Assembly: GCA_022824525.1 (NCBI GenBank)
Contig: JAJDZT010000145.1
Location: 1-64,000, forward strand
Origin: Silicimonas sp.
GTDB taxonomy: Bacteria; Pseudomonadota; Alphaproteobacteria; Rhodobacterales; Rhodobacteraceae
Direction of reading: 5' to 3'
DNA length: 64,000 nt
Each line of letters begins with the position of its first letter. Within the stretch, counting starts at the first letter, position 1. Under the pieces are notes generated by a model. The model saw only the letters and a program-made list of their open reading frames with translations, made no database searches and was not told the DNA's origin. Positions 56,109 through 64,000 of this stretch are shown one piece after another. The translations under genes were made by a program, and so were the position numbers.

Positions 56109-56193
56109 AAATCAAGGCGAAAAAAGTACTTGATTTCCGTGACGGAACCCGTGTCATACGCCGCTGGTAACTAGTGGAGGGGGAGTCCCTAAT

Positions 56194-57141
56194 ATGAAAA
56201 CAGTACTCGTCGCGGCGGCGGCAATGTTGACGATTTCGACAACAAACCTGCACGCAAGCACCGCAAATCTCCTCGCTTTTGGCGATTCACTTCTCGACAG
56301 CGGAAACCTGAATCTCGCTTTATCGGCGACCGGCGGGATAAATACTCTGCCCGCCCCCGAAGGTGCACCACCTCGGAGCTACCCGGCTGGCCAGTTCACG
56401 AATGGCAATGTCTGGACCACTCAGCTTGGTATGAAACCGTCGCTCGCCGGCGGCACGAATTTTGGCTTTGGTGGCGCAACTGCCGTCCAGAATGACGACA
56501 ATATTCCTGATCTGAAAGCTCAGGTGAGGGCATTCCGCAAAAGCGGCATCAAGGTGGACGGCAACAGCACGGCGCTTCTCTGGGCCGGTGGAAACGACTT
56601 CCGTGCCTTTAACGACGACATGACTGAAAGGCAGGTCAAGAGAGCGGTGCGAAAGATCACCCGATCGATCGCGAAAAGCGTTCGCAAGCTCTACCGTTCC
56701 GGCGTGAGCAACGTCATCGTTTTCGGCCTGCCAGAAATCGAAGTGCTCCCTGAGAGCGTTCGCAAGTACAATGAACAGCTGTCGGAAATCATGGAGCGGC
56801 TCGATACAAAGCTGGCGGATAGCGACATCCAGTTCTTTGATACGAACAGCCTGTTTCAGGAAATCCTCTTCACGGCTTCGCAAACTCGTGAACTGAGCCG
56901 ATTTCCATGCGTCTACGACCCGACGGGATGCGCTCTCGCACCCGAAAACTACGTGCTCTACGACGAGATTCACCCAAGCGAATGGGTGCACTCCATCCTA
57001 GCCGATCGGATTTCCGATCAGCTTGGTTTGACCGTCGAAGAAGAAGTGACAGCTGTACCTCTTCCTGCCACCGCACCGCTCTTGCTTGGCGGACTTGTCG
57101 GTTTTGGACTGTGGGCGCGCCGCCGCAAGTCGCGGGCGTAA
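56194..57141 (+). CDS. SGNH/GDSL esterase with VPLPA-type C-terminal sorting signal
   Basis: A 315-residue secreted esterase. A signal peptide (1-21) precedes the GDSL block FGDSLLDSGN with Ser32, block III AGGNDF (Asn134) and block V DEIHP (Asp256, His259). The C-terminus VPLPATAPLLLGGLVGFGLWARRRK is a VPLPA-CTERM: motif, membrane helix, Arg cluster, recognised by an exosortase. The protein is therefore probably processed and attached to the surface or extracellular polymer. GGAGGGGGAG lies before the ATG. The substrate is not known; an exosortase gene is not in this window. Confidence 0.9.
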   Translation: MKTVLVAAAAMLTISTTNLHASTANLLAFGDSLLDSGNLNLALSATGGINTLPAPEGAPPRSYPAGQFTNGNVWTTQLGMKPSLAGGTNFGFGGATAVQNDDNIPDLKAQVRAFRKSGIKVDGNSTALLWAGGNDFRAFNDDMTERQVKRAVRKITRSIAKSVRKLYRSGVSNVIVFGLPEIEVLPESVRKYNEQLSEIMERLDTKLADSDIQFFDTNSLFQEILFTASQTRELSRFPCVYDPTGCALAPENYVLYDEIHPSEWVHSILADRISDQLGLTVEEEVTAVPLPATAPLLLGGLVGFGLWARRRKSRA

Positions 57142-57175
57142 GACGTTAAGTCGCAAATCGGCGTTTGTTTTGTTT

Positions 57176-57202
57176 GGGTTTCCCCGTAAACCGGGGGAAC
57201 CC
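57176..57202 (+). terminator. Hairpin between the GDSL and corrinoid genes
   Basis: GGGTT-T-CCCCG (57176-57186) and CGGGG-G-AACCC (57192-57202) form an 11-bp stem with a TAAAC loop, followed by the weak T-run ATTGTTCTTT. It may terminate the GDSL transcript or act in the leader of the corrinoid gene, whose start is 30 bases on. Confidence 0.6.
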
Positions 57203-57232
57203 ATTGTTCTTTCGGGCCTAAGGATACGCGCC

Positions 57233-57937
57233 ATGTCAGACGAAGAAGACGACATCATCCTCAGCGAGCTGGACGACGAGGAACTTGTCCTGCAAATGCA
57301 CGACGACCTCTATGACGGCCTGAAGGAAGAAATCGAAGAAGGCACGAACATCCTTCTCGAGCGAGGATGGGAACCGTACCGAGTTCTGACAGAAGCGCTT
57401 GTCGGCGGCATGACAATCGTGGGGAAGGATTTTCGCGACGGCATCCTTTTTGTTCCGGAAGTTCTATTGGCCGCGAACGCAATGAAGGCCGGCATGGCTA
57501 TTTTGAAGCCGCTTCTGGCCGAGACCGGTGCGCCAACGATTGGCAAGATGGTCATTGGGACCGTCAAGGGCGATATCCACGATATCGGCCAAAACCTTGT
57601 GACCATGATGATGGAGGGCGCAGGCTTTGAAGTGTTGAACATCGGGATCAACAACCCGGTGGAAAACTATCTGGAAGCCATGGACGATTTCCAGCCGGAC
57701 ATCCTTGGTATGTCAGCGCTTCTCACCACGACGATGCCGTACATGAAGGTCGTCATCGACACGATGGTCGAGAAGGGTATTCGCGACGACTACATTGTAC
57801 TGGTCGGTGGCGCGCCGCTGAACGAGGAGTTCGGCAAGGCAATCGGCGCAGATGGCTATTGTCGGGATGCCGCGGTAGCCGTCGAGATGGCCAAAGAAAT
57901 GATGGCGCGCAAACACAACCAGATGGCCGCTGGTTAG
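57233..57937 (+). CDS. Corrinoid (cobalamin-binding) protein of split methionine synthase
   Basis: A 234-residue protein with a helical cap domain (about 15-95, EGTNILLERGW...) and a Rossmann-like B12-binding domain whose DIHDIG (114-119) carries the cobalt-ligating His116. This is the size of MtbC/MttC-type corrinoid proteins. In Rhodobacterales a homologue works as the cobalamin part of a three-component methionine synthase; the homocysteine part would be the gene at 40013. The methyltetrahydrofolate-binding part is not in the window. ATG 57233 has AAGGA 8 bases upstream. A DUF1638 gene follows. Confidence 0.9.
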   Translation: MSDEEDDIILSELDDEELVLQMHDDLYDGLKEEIEEGTNILLERGWEPYRVLTEALVGGMTIVGKDFRDGILFVPEVLLAANAMKAGMAILKPLLAETGAPTIGKMVIGTVKGDIHDIGQNLVTMMMEGAGFEVLNIGINNPVENYLEAMDDFQPDILGMSALLTTTMPYMKVVIDTMVEKGIRDDYIVLVGGAPLNEEFGKAIGADGYCRDAAVAVEMAKEMMARKHNQMAAG

Positions 57938-57986
57938 CAACATCGCGATCTTGCTGCGCGGACCAGACGGAGGACTTTGTCCTCTG

Positions 57987-58008
57987 CCTCCCCTGAGGTA
58001 TTTTGCGG
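57987..58008. repeat. CCTCCCCTGAGGTATTTTGCGG element before the DUF1638 gene (in two parts: CCTCCCCTGAGG, TATTTTGCGG)
   Basis: This short element sits just before the DUF1638 start and resembles the inverted CCGAGGATATTT core in the trpD-ung element at 15794. Such sequences recur between genes in this order of bacteria. The function is unknown. Confidence 0.4.
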
Positions 58009-58011
58009 CCG

Positions 58012-58659
58012 ATGGAAACAGAACTCCCGAGTGACACCCGTTTGACTGACGATGGCCTTGCTCCGAGTGGCGAAGGCAGAGTGTTAGTGCTGGCCTGCGG
58101 CGCACTCGCTCGCGAAATCCTCGCCATCGTCCGACAGTTCACCCATATCGACCTCCAATGCCTGCCTGCAATCTTGCACAACCATCCGGAGCGGATCGTG
58201 CCCGCCGTTCGCGAGGCCGTTGCGAGATCAGCGAACTATGATCGTATCTTCTTGGCCTATGCCGATTGCGGAACTGGCGGTCTTCTTGAAAAGGCCGCAG
58301 AAGAGCTTGGCTTGGAGATGCTTCCAGGGCCGCACTGCTATGCCTTCTTCGAGGGAACCGAAATTTTCGTCGAACGCACCGAGGACGAATTCACCGCCTT
58401 TTACATGACGGACTTTTTGGCTCGACAGTTTGATGCATTCGTCTGGGAACCGCTCGGGCTCGACCGCCATCCTGAACTGCGTGACAGCTACTTCGGCCAC
58501 TACGAAACTCTCGTCTACCAAGCTCAGACAGACGACCCGCAACTAACCGCGAAGGCGGAGGAGTGCGCACATCGACTTGGCCTTGCCTTCGAACGACGCT
58601 TCACCGGGTATGGCGATCTCGAGACATCCTTGGTGTCTTTCGCCAAGGCCACCACTTAA
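58012..58659 (+). CDS. DUF1638 domain-containing protein
   Basis: A 215-residue protein with GRVLVLACGALAREI near its start and YADCGTGGLLE, EGTEIF and FYMTDFLARQFD in DUF1638 order. Conserved cysteines in ACGALA and YADCGTG are candidates for ligand or metal binding. The family commonly neighbours corrinoid proteins, as here (74 bases downstream of one), and in other organisms is associated with methyl-transfer clusters. A direct role in cobalamin-dependent methionine synthesis is inference. ATG 58012 is used; a TTG at 58003 is possible. Confidence 0.85.
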   Translation: METELPSDTRLTDDGLAPSGEGRVLVLACGALAREILAIVRQFTHIDLQCLPAILHNHPERIVPAVREAVARSANYDRIFLAYADCGTGGLLEKAAEELGLEMLPGPHCYAFFEGTEIFVERTEDEFTAFYMTDFLARQFDAFVWEPLGLDRHPELRDSYFGHYETLVYQAQTDDPQLTAKAEECAHRLGLAFERRFTGYGDLETSLVSFAKATT

Positions 58660-58719
58660 CTGATTATCAACCAAGAACGCGTCATAACCACGCCGGGATT
58701 TGAACAATCGTGGGTCCGA

Positions 58720-59031
58720 GTGCGTCTTGTGTGTATCGTTCTGGTTTGGATCAGTGCCTCGCCTGCACTTGGCGCAGCCGTTGTTCCGTGGTCGGATACG
58801 ATCTGGGCTTCAACGCAACCAATACAATTCTTTGATACGGTGCTGAACTTACCGTCGAATTGGATGTCCCCGCCCGAGCCACCCGAGAGGCCGAGAGAAG
58901 CCAGCCTCAACGTGGCCGTTCATACGTTCCTGCTGTTGTTTTGCACGGTCGCGCTGAGCCGTAGCCTACCGCGCCGACGGCACCCGCTTCATCCAGCGCG
59001 GGCCGCCTCTGCAATGTCACGAATGCGCTGA
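58720..59031 (+). CDS. Small exported protein, hypothetical
   Basis: A 103-residue frame with a GTG start whose N-terminus (MRLVCIVLVWISASPALGAAV) reads as a signal peptide and whose residues 67-82 form a second hydrophobic stretch. The 3' end overlaps sufE on the opposite strand by about 43 bases, which weakens the case. The gap between DUF1638 and sufE is otherwise empty. No domain is recognised. Confidence 0.4.
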   Translation: MRLVCIVLVWISASPALGAAVVPWSDTIWASTQPIQFFDTVLNLPSNWMSPPEPPERPREASLNVAVHTFLLLFCTVALSRSLPRRRHPLHPARAASAMSRMR

Positions 59032-59417
59032 ACCATGGCGCGCAAACCGTTTGATCGTTGTGCAGAAAGATGATCGTTCAGACCAAGTCGACCTAGCTCC
59101 TCTTGAGCGTTTACCGAAATCACCTCCTCAACCGAACGCCCGTTGTAGAGAGCGATGAGGACCGCGATCAGGCCGCGCACGATCATCGCGTCGCTATCTC
59201 CGCGAAACGTGAACTGCGCATCAGCCCCCTGCCCCTCGATCTCCGGCACCAGCCATACCTGGCTCGCGCAGCCATCGACCTTCGTTGCCGGCACACGCAG
59301 GTTTTCAGGCAATGGGTCCATGGCCTTGCCAAGGTCGATTACATGCCGATATCGATCTTCCCAATCATCCAGGAACTCGAACGTGTCAGCGATCTCTTCG
59401 AATGCTTCTGTAGCCAT
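58989..59417 (-). CDS. sufE: SufE-family Fe-S cluster sulfur acceptor
   Basis: Accepts persulfide sulfur from the SufS desulfurase. The sulfur-accepting Cys50 lies in KVDGCASQVW, and the family fold signature GLIAVLIALYNGRS follows; 142 residues is normal. The other suf genes are elsewhere. Divergent from the lipoprotein gene. Confidence 0.94.
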   Translation of the reverse strand: MATEAFEEIADTFEFLDDWEDRYRHVIDLGKAMDPLPENLRVPATKVDGCASQVWLVPEIEGQGADAQFTFRGDSDAMIVRGLIAVLIALYNGRSVEEVISVNAQEELGRLGLNDHLSAQRSNGLRAMVQRIRDIAEAARAG

Positions 59418-59514
59418 GCCGTTCAGTTAGGCGGTACACCCACGAACGTCCAGACGTGCTTTTCACGGGCCACAGTTTCCGATAGCACAAAGGAACAAGA
59501 TCGAGGGGCAAAAG

Positions 59515-59973
59515 ATGACCAAACGCGCATGGATCTCGGCACTGATCGTTGCGGTTACGCTTTCTGGGTGCGCGCGCGTGTCCGAGAGTCGGTTCAATCC
59601 ATTCAACTGGTTTGGCCGCGCGGAAAGTGAACAGGTCGTCGCACCCGCGGAAACAGAGGACCCGCGTCCCCGAATTGCCCAGGTCACGCGACTGGTGATC
59701 GAGCCCACACCCACAGGCGCGATCGTACGGGCCACCGGGCTTGCACCGACCCAAGGCTGGCACGGCGCCACACTCGTCCCGGAAACTGACGAGCCGGTTG
59801 GAGGCGAAATGATCTATATCTTTCGCGCCGTCCCGCCGCGTGGTCCGCAAGCAGTCTCAACTGTTCAGAGCCGGGAGCTCACCGTGGCTCGCACACTGTC
59901 CCGACAGGACCTTGCCGTTCTCCGAACCGTCCGCGTGGTTGGCGCACGCAACGCTCTGACCGCGCGTCGCTAG
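59515..59973 (+). CDS. Lipoprotein, hypothetical
   Basis: A 152-residue protein whose signal (MTKRAWISALIVAVTLSGC) ends in a lipobox with Cys19. The mature part contains RLVIEPTPTGAIVRATGLAP and a conserved-looking RALSRQDLA-type helix but no known domain. Its stop overlaps the hisD stop by 4 bases in convergent orientation. Probably an envelope lipoprotein of this bacterial group. Confidence 0.78.
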   Translation: MTKRAWISALIVAVTLSGCARVSESRFNPFNWFGRAESEQVVAPAETEDPRPRIAQVTRLVIEPTPTGAIVRATGLAPTQGWHGATLVPETDEPVGGEMIYIFRAVPPRGPQAVSTVQSRELTVARTLSRQDLAVLRTVRVVGARNALTARR

Positions 59974-61271
59974 TCGTTCAGGCGGTCCAGTCGAGCCCGC
60001 ACGCTCAACCCATGCGCCTGAAGGCTCTCACTCTCGGCCAGCGCTTCCGCCGCAGGTCCGATTTCACCGAGTGCCCCGGGTGTCATCTGAGCAATCGTCG
60101 TCCGTTTCATGAAATCAAGGACAGACAAGCCTGAGGAGAACCGTGCCGATCTCGCGGTCGGAAGAACATGGTTCGGGCCACCGATGTAGTCTCCAATCGC
60201 TTCCGGCGTCCATGCGCCAAGGAAAATGGCGCCCGCGTGACTGATGTTGTCGGCGAGCGCGCCAGCATTTGCCACACAAATCTCAAGATGCTCCGGCGCG
60301 ATGTCATCGGTCAGCGCTGCCGCCTCACCAAGGTTCGAAACCGTTATGATGGCTCCGTAATCCCGCCAGCTTGCACCAGCAATCTTACGCCGCTCCAACG
60401 TTTCAAGCCGTTTTTCGACCGCCTGGCCGACGGCAACACCAAAGGCTTCGTCAGTCGTAATCAAGATCGACTGAGCACTCTCGTCGTGTTCAGCCTGGCT
60501 CAAGAGATCGATCGCAATCCAATCCGGGTCGTTGTCGCTGTCTGCGATGACAAGAATTTCCGAAGGTCCCGCAATCATGTCGATGCCGACTTTCCCGAAA
60601 ACCTGCCGCTTTGCCGCCGCGACATAGGCATTCCCCGGGCCAGTGATCTTGTCGACCGGGCGAATTGTTTCGGTGCCATACGCCAATGCAGCCACGGCCT
60701 GGGCACCACCGATCCGATATACTTTGTCGACACCTGCCAGGCGTGCTGCCACCAAGACCAGCGGGTTCACTTCACCGCCGGGCGTAGGAACCACCATGGC
60801 CAGCCGCTCGACCCCAGCCACCGTGGCTGGAATGGCATTCATCAGGACTGAGGACGGATAAGAAGCCAGGCCGCCTGGCACATAGAGCCCCGCTGCGCTG
60901 ATCGGCGTCCACCGCCACCCTAGCATTGCACCTGTTGGATCGGTCCATTTCTCATCCCGAGGCAATTGCCGTTCGTGATAGGCGCGGATGCGCTCCGAAG
61001 CGAGTGTCAGTGCGGAGAATTCACGTTCCGTCACCTGCCCCATCGCATTTTCGATCTCGGCTTCGGAGACTTCCAATGTCTCAGGCGTAAGGCTCACTCG
61101 GTCGAACTTTTCAGTAAGTTCGATAACCGCCGCATCCCCGCGGTCTCTGACATCGGCAATGATCTCGGCCACGGCCGCATTAACATCCGGAGCGTCTTCT
61201 CGCTTCATGGAAAGAAGTGCGCGAAATCGAGTTTCGAAATCTGGTTCTGTCGTGTTCAGATACTGTGGCAT
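59970..61271 (-). CDS. hisD: Histidinol dehydrogenase
   Basis: NAD+- and zinc-dependent enzyme of the last two steps of histidine synthesis. PGGLASYPSSVLM, the GPGNAYVAAAKR signature, and DLLSQAEHDESAQ with zinc/catalytic residues are all present in 433 residues. It lies 54 bases downstream of the DUF2948 gene, a conserved neighbour in Rhodobacterales. Confidence 0.97.
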   Translation of the reverse strand: MPQYLNTTEPDFETRFRALLSMKREDAPDVNAAVAEIIADVRDRGDAAVIELTEKFDRVSLTPETLEVSEAEIENAMGQVTEREFSALTLASERIRAYHERQLPRDEKWTDPTGAMLGWRWTPISAAGLYVPGGLASYPSSVLMNAIPATVAGVERLAMVVPTPGGEVNPLVLVAARLAGVDKVYRIGGAQAVAALAYGTETIRPVDKITGPGNAYVAAAKRQVFGKVGIDMIAGPSEILVIADSDNDPDWIAIDLLSQAEHDESAQSILITTDEAFGVAVGQAVEKRLETLERRKIAGASWRDYGAIITVSNLGEAAALTDDIAPEHLEICVANAGALADNISHAGAIFLGAWTPEAIGDYIGGPNHVLPTARSARFSSGLSVLDFMKRTTIAQMTPGALGEIGPAAEALAESESLQAHGLSVRARLDRLND

Positions 61272-61325
61272 GGGCAGCGTTCCTTCTGACGCGCCCGTTT
61301 AGCCTTTGCGTGCGCCCTGCTCAAG

Positions 61326-61805
61326 TCACTCGGGATGACCCGGCGATCTGCCCGAAGGCGCGAGATAGGGGCGCGTCACGTCCTGAAGCGTCAGGTTTAC
61401 AGCTTCCACGTCCAGCGCGATGGCTCCGTCACCGGCGAATGTGACAACGAAACGGCCAGTGCCATCATCGCCGGGTTCGAAATTCAGCGTCAGAATGGAC
61501 AATACGGTATCCGCATCTCGTTCGCCCAAGCCTTGTTGGGAAACCCGGAGCACATCATCCACAACAAGAAGCGCACGGACCCGCTCAACCCCACGCCCCC
61601 GCTGCTCGGCAGCAACTTTATCTTCCCATCGAAACCGATTGAGCAATAACGAGAATCTTCGCCTCGTCCGCTCCCATTTCATCTCTGTCGCGGGCAAAAC
61701 GGCATCTTGAACGAGTGCCGCGAGTACGGAAAGGTCCTCGGCGTCTTCCGCCTTCAACCGTAGCGGCCGTTCCGCTCCGTCTTCGAACCGCGCGTCCTCT
61801 GTCAT
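61326..61805 (-). CDS. DUF2948 family protein
   Basis: A 159-residue soluble protein with [21 protein letters not shown] at the start and an [21 protein letters not shown] core, as in DUF2948. The family sits between murA and hisD in this order; its role is unknown. The ATG overlaps the murA stop by 4 bases. Confidence 0.9.
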   Translation of the reverse strand: MTEDARFEDGAERPLRLKAEDAEDLSVLAALVQDAVLPATEMKWERTRRRFSLLLNRFRWEDKVAAEQRGRGVERVRALLVVDDVLRVSQQGLGERDADTVLSILTLNFEPGDDGTGRFVVTFAGDGAIALDVEAVNLTLQDVTRPYLAPSGRSPGHPE

Positions 61806-63070
61806 GCCTCTGAGACCCTTTCGATCTTGGCACCGACTGCTCCGAGCTTCTCCTCGACATGCTCGTATCCTCTGTCGAGGTGATAGACGCGGTTCACGAC
61901 TGTTTCACCTTCCGCTGCCAGTCCCGCAAGGATCAAAGACACCGAGGCCCGCAAATCAGTGGCCATCACGGGGGCACCTTTGAGCCGCTCTACGCCGGTC
62001 ACCGTGGCTGTGCCACCTTGGATTTCCACATCTGCACCCATGCGCAAAAGCTCGGGTGCGTGCATGAACCGGTTCTCGAAGATGGTTTCTTCCAGATGGC
62101 TCACTCCCTCCGCAGTGCAAAGAAGCGCCATCATCTGTGCCTGAAGATCGGTCGGAAACCCTGGAAACGGCTCGGTCCGGACATCCACAGCCGAAACCCG
62201 GCCGTTCCTGCGTGCAACCTTCAGGCCTGTGTTCGTCTCCTCAACCGCGATGCCAGCTTCGTCTAGCTTCTCAGCAAAAGCCGTGACCAGACTTAAACGT
62301 CCCCCGAGGCATTCCACTTCACCGCCACAAATCGCTGGGGCCAGCATATAGGTGCCAAGTTCGATCCGGTCTGTCACAACGCGATGGGTCGCCCCTCCCA
62401 GCCGGTCCACACCTTCGATCGTGATAGTCGAAGTGCCGGCACCTTCGATATGCGCGCCCATGGCCGAAAGGCATTCAGCAAGGTCGACAATTTCCGGCTC
62501 CCGGGCCGCGTTGTCGATTACAGTCGTACCTTTGGCGAGTGTGGCAGCCATCAAAACGTTTTCGGTCGCCCCAACGGATGCGAACCTCAGAGGCACATGC
62601 GCACCTTTCAATCCGCCCGTTGTTTTCGCATGCAGGTACCCGTCCCTGAGCTCGATTTCGGCCCCCATGGCCTCAAGAGCGGTGACGTGAATATCCATTG
62701 GCCGCGCGCCAATCGCGCATCCACCCGGCAAAGAAACAACCGCGTGCCCTTCGCGCGCCAACAAGGGGCCGAGCACCAAGTTAGAAGCCCGCATCTTTCG
62801 CACGATGTCATAATCGGCGGTCGTGTTGATCGGCCCGAGAGACGACATGGCGATCACCCGCCCGTCCTGAAGGCTTTGAACTTCCGAGCCCAAAGACTGC
62901 AGCAGAAGCGTCATTGTCTTTATGTCGGACAGCCGCGGCGCATTCATCAATGTCAACGGCTCTTCTGTCAGAAGCGTGGCCGGCATCAATGCCAGACAGG
63001 CGTTCTTTGCCCCCGCAATCTGGATCGTGCCGCGTAATTCGGCTCCGCCAGTCACCACAATTGAATCCAT
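61802..63070 (-). CDS. murA: UDP-N-acetylglucosamine 1-carboxyvinyltransferase
   Basis: First committed step of peptidoglycan synthesis. The catalytic, fosfomycin-reactive Cys118 is in [12 protein letters not shown], and AGAKNACL near residue 20 binds UDP-GlcNAc. At 422 residues it is typical. The start codon shares one base with the stop of the upstream 48-residue gene, indicating coupling. Confidence 0.97.
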   Translation of the reverse strand: MDSIVVTGGAELRGTIQIAGAKNACLALMPATLLTEEPLTLMNAPRLSDIKTMTLLLQSLGSEVQSLQDGRVIAMSSLGPINTTADYDIVRKMRASNLVLGPLLAREGHAVVSLPGGCAIGARPMDIHVTALEAMGAEIELRDGYLHAKTTGGLKGAHVPLRFASVGATENVLMAATLAKGTTVIDNAAREPEIVDLAECLSAMGAHIEGAGTSTITIEGVDRLGGATHRVVTDRIELGTYMLAPAICGGEVECLGGRLSLVTAFAEKLDEAGIAVEETNTGLKVARRNGRVSAVDVRTEPFPGFPTDLQAQMMALLCTAEGVSHLEETIFENRFMHAPELLRMGADVEIQGGTATVTGVERLKGAPVMATDLRASVSLILAGLAAEGETVVNRVYHLDRGYEHVEEKLGAVGAKIERVSEA

Positions 63071-63216
63071 CAGCCTGCCTTTTCGTTCTTGTCTTTCCCG
63101 CCTCGAGCATCGGCCTGGCGCTTTCGACGCTGAAGGTTTGCCTTTAGGGCTGCCTTCAACCGATCCTCGCGCGCCGTTGATTTACCAGCCTTGCTGCTTT
63201 CGGGTTTTCTGCTCAT
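63070..63216 (-). CDS. 48-residue basic protein upstream of murA
   Basis: A tiny gene coding [13 protein letters not shown] followed by a basic helix around [18 protein letters not shown]. It ends in a TGATG overlap with murA. A similar short basic protein precedes murA in related genomes as far as I recall. No membrane segment or known domain. ATG 63216 is used; the open frame continues upstream into the tRNA gene region without coding appearance. Confidence 0.65.
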   Translation of the reverse strand: MSRKPESSKAGKSTAREDRLKAALKANLQRRKRQADARGGKDKNEKAG

Positions 63217-63297
63217 GCGCGGGACATATCGCATGCGCGAAAAACCGTCCAGATTACGCTTGCCAGAGTCCAGAATTGACAGTATCCCGCCCCTCGC

Positions 63298-63372
<75 letters not shown>

Positions 63373-64000
63373 TCTCGCTTTTTGAGCCCGAAAAATTCCC
63401 TAAGTATTTAAACGGGAACGAAAATTCAGGAGTTCCATACATACCATTTGGGCCGTACCGAAGTGGCTCTGCAAACGCTAACCGAAGCACTGTTTGGCGC
63501 ATGGCAAAGTCACCATTTTTATATATTTTCCAAGGGCTTGACAGGAACCGCATAGCGAGTTCCATACAATCCTCAAACCGGCCCTTATCAGGTACCGCTT
63601 CGGCAATCCTCTCACGGAGCACGATCTTGTCGCGCTCAAGCTTGTCGATCTTGTTTTCGTAGGCACTGACCACGGCGCTATTGTTGGCTTCGACCACACG
63701 ATCCAAGAGGCTTTCGATCTGACGGTTGAGATCGTCGAGCTGGAGCTTGAGGGCTGCCTTCTCGCTTTGCGAGATGACAAATCGATTGTCCCACGCATCG
63801 CGCAACATCGCCTTGGCGAGTTCAAAGAAACGCTCTGCAGGCGTTAACGCCTTCATGATCTCGGCGAAGCCTTCCTCGAGCTTAGCCTTGGGAACAGACT
63901 TGCTCTTGGCCTCACAGCCTCGTGTCTCACAGCGATAGTAGGCATAGTGCCTGTACTTGCCTTTAGAGCCTGACCTAGAATGTGGATGGTCTCATCTGAT
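63373..64000. mobile_element. Left edge of a tRNA-Thr-integrated genomic island (partial)
   Basis: The recombinase fragment abuts the 3' end of tRNA-Thr(GGT), which is the usual attachment site for island integration. The island extends beyond the window; its other end, a repeat of the tRNA 3' sequence, cannot be seen. No other island gene is visible. Confidence 0.6.

Noticed and set aside
58693-58712. A tRNA T-arm-like string (GTTCAAATCCCGGC on the minus strand)
   Set aside because: The 5' half of the T-stem does not pair, and no D-arm, anticodon arm or acceptor can be formed. Probably chance.
58656-58910. Minus-strand frame between DUF1638 and sufE
   Set aside because: No ribosome site, no domain-like sequence, and it lies opposite a frame with a signal peptide.

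Overview
The window looks like chromosome of a marine alphaproteobacterium of the order Rhodobacterales (Roseobacter-type). The evidence is the gene orders trpG-trpD-trpC-moaC-moeA-lexA-comEC-gltX-gltA and murB-ddl-ftsQ-ftsA-ftsZ-lpxC-bamD-recN, the GAAC-N7-GAAC form of the LexA box, DUF2484 and DUF2948 proteins, a gene-transfer-agent-type lysis cassette and a VPLPA-type C-terminal sorting signal. Nearly all of it is densely packed core genome with short overlaps (ATGA, GTGA, TTGA) between co-directional genes. The only clear mobile DNA is at the extreme right edge.

Layout. 0-12 kb: a damaged DUF2235 hydrolase, an orphan molybdopterin (CoxL form II-like) subunit, valS, a tiny exported protein, a D-Ala-D-Ala carboxypeptidase, a HAD phosphatase, clpS, an RsmC-like methyltransferase, a lysine-less SDR protein and an SNase-fold nuclease. 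12-25 kb: a divergent polysaccharide deacetylase, then trpGD-udg-trpC-moaC-moeA, lexA behind a triple GAAC operator, convergent comEC, then gltX and gltA. 24.8-35 kb, all leftward: a large membrane protein of unknown function, a PaaG-like enoyl-CoA hydratase, and a cytochrome c maturation operon (ccmE...ccmF-ccmH) split by an endolysin-holin-small-protein cassette of gene-transfer-agent type; argC, murI and a PlsC-type acyltransferase lie upstream. 35-41 kb: a fused indolepyruvate ferredoxin oxidoreductase with a palindromic operator, a divergent LysR regulator, then a betaine/homocysteine methyltransferase gene behind a leader that can fold into mutually exclusive terminator and antiterminator structures. 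41-55 kb, leftward: recN, bamD, lpxC, three Tad-pilus TadE/TadG-type genes, ftsZ, a small exported protein, ftsA, ftsQ, ddl, murB and two overlapping DUF2484 genes. 55-63 kb: a PA0069-type radical SAM gene with its own LexA box, a VPLPA-anchored GDSL esterase, a corrinoid protein plus DUF1638 protein, sufE, a lipoprotein, hisD, DUF2948, murA and a 48-residue basic protein. 63.3-64 kb: tRNA-Thr(GGT) followed by the 3' end of a large serine recombinase whose reading frame runs antisense through the tRNA, marking a genomic island that continues beyond the window.

How the parts fit: the window joins cell-envelope and division functions (murA, murB, murI, ddl, ftsQAZ, lpxC, bamD, Dac), amino-acid and cofactor synthesis (trp, arg, his, molybdenum cofactor, methionine), c-type cytochrome assembly, and the SOS circuit (lexA with at least one predicted local target). 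The homocysteine methyltransferase (40 kb) and corrinoid protein (57 kb) look like separate parts of a split cobalamin-dependent methionine synthase. The items most worth testing are the leader upstream of the methyltransferase, the 4 x 11-bp repeat found both inside valS and between genes, the LexA-box radical SAM gene, the multi-pass membrane protein with a TIR-like tail, and the Tad genes between ftsZ and lpxC. No CRISPR array, rRNA operon or complete insertion sequence was seen.
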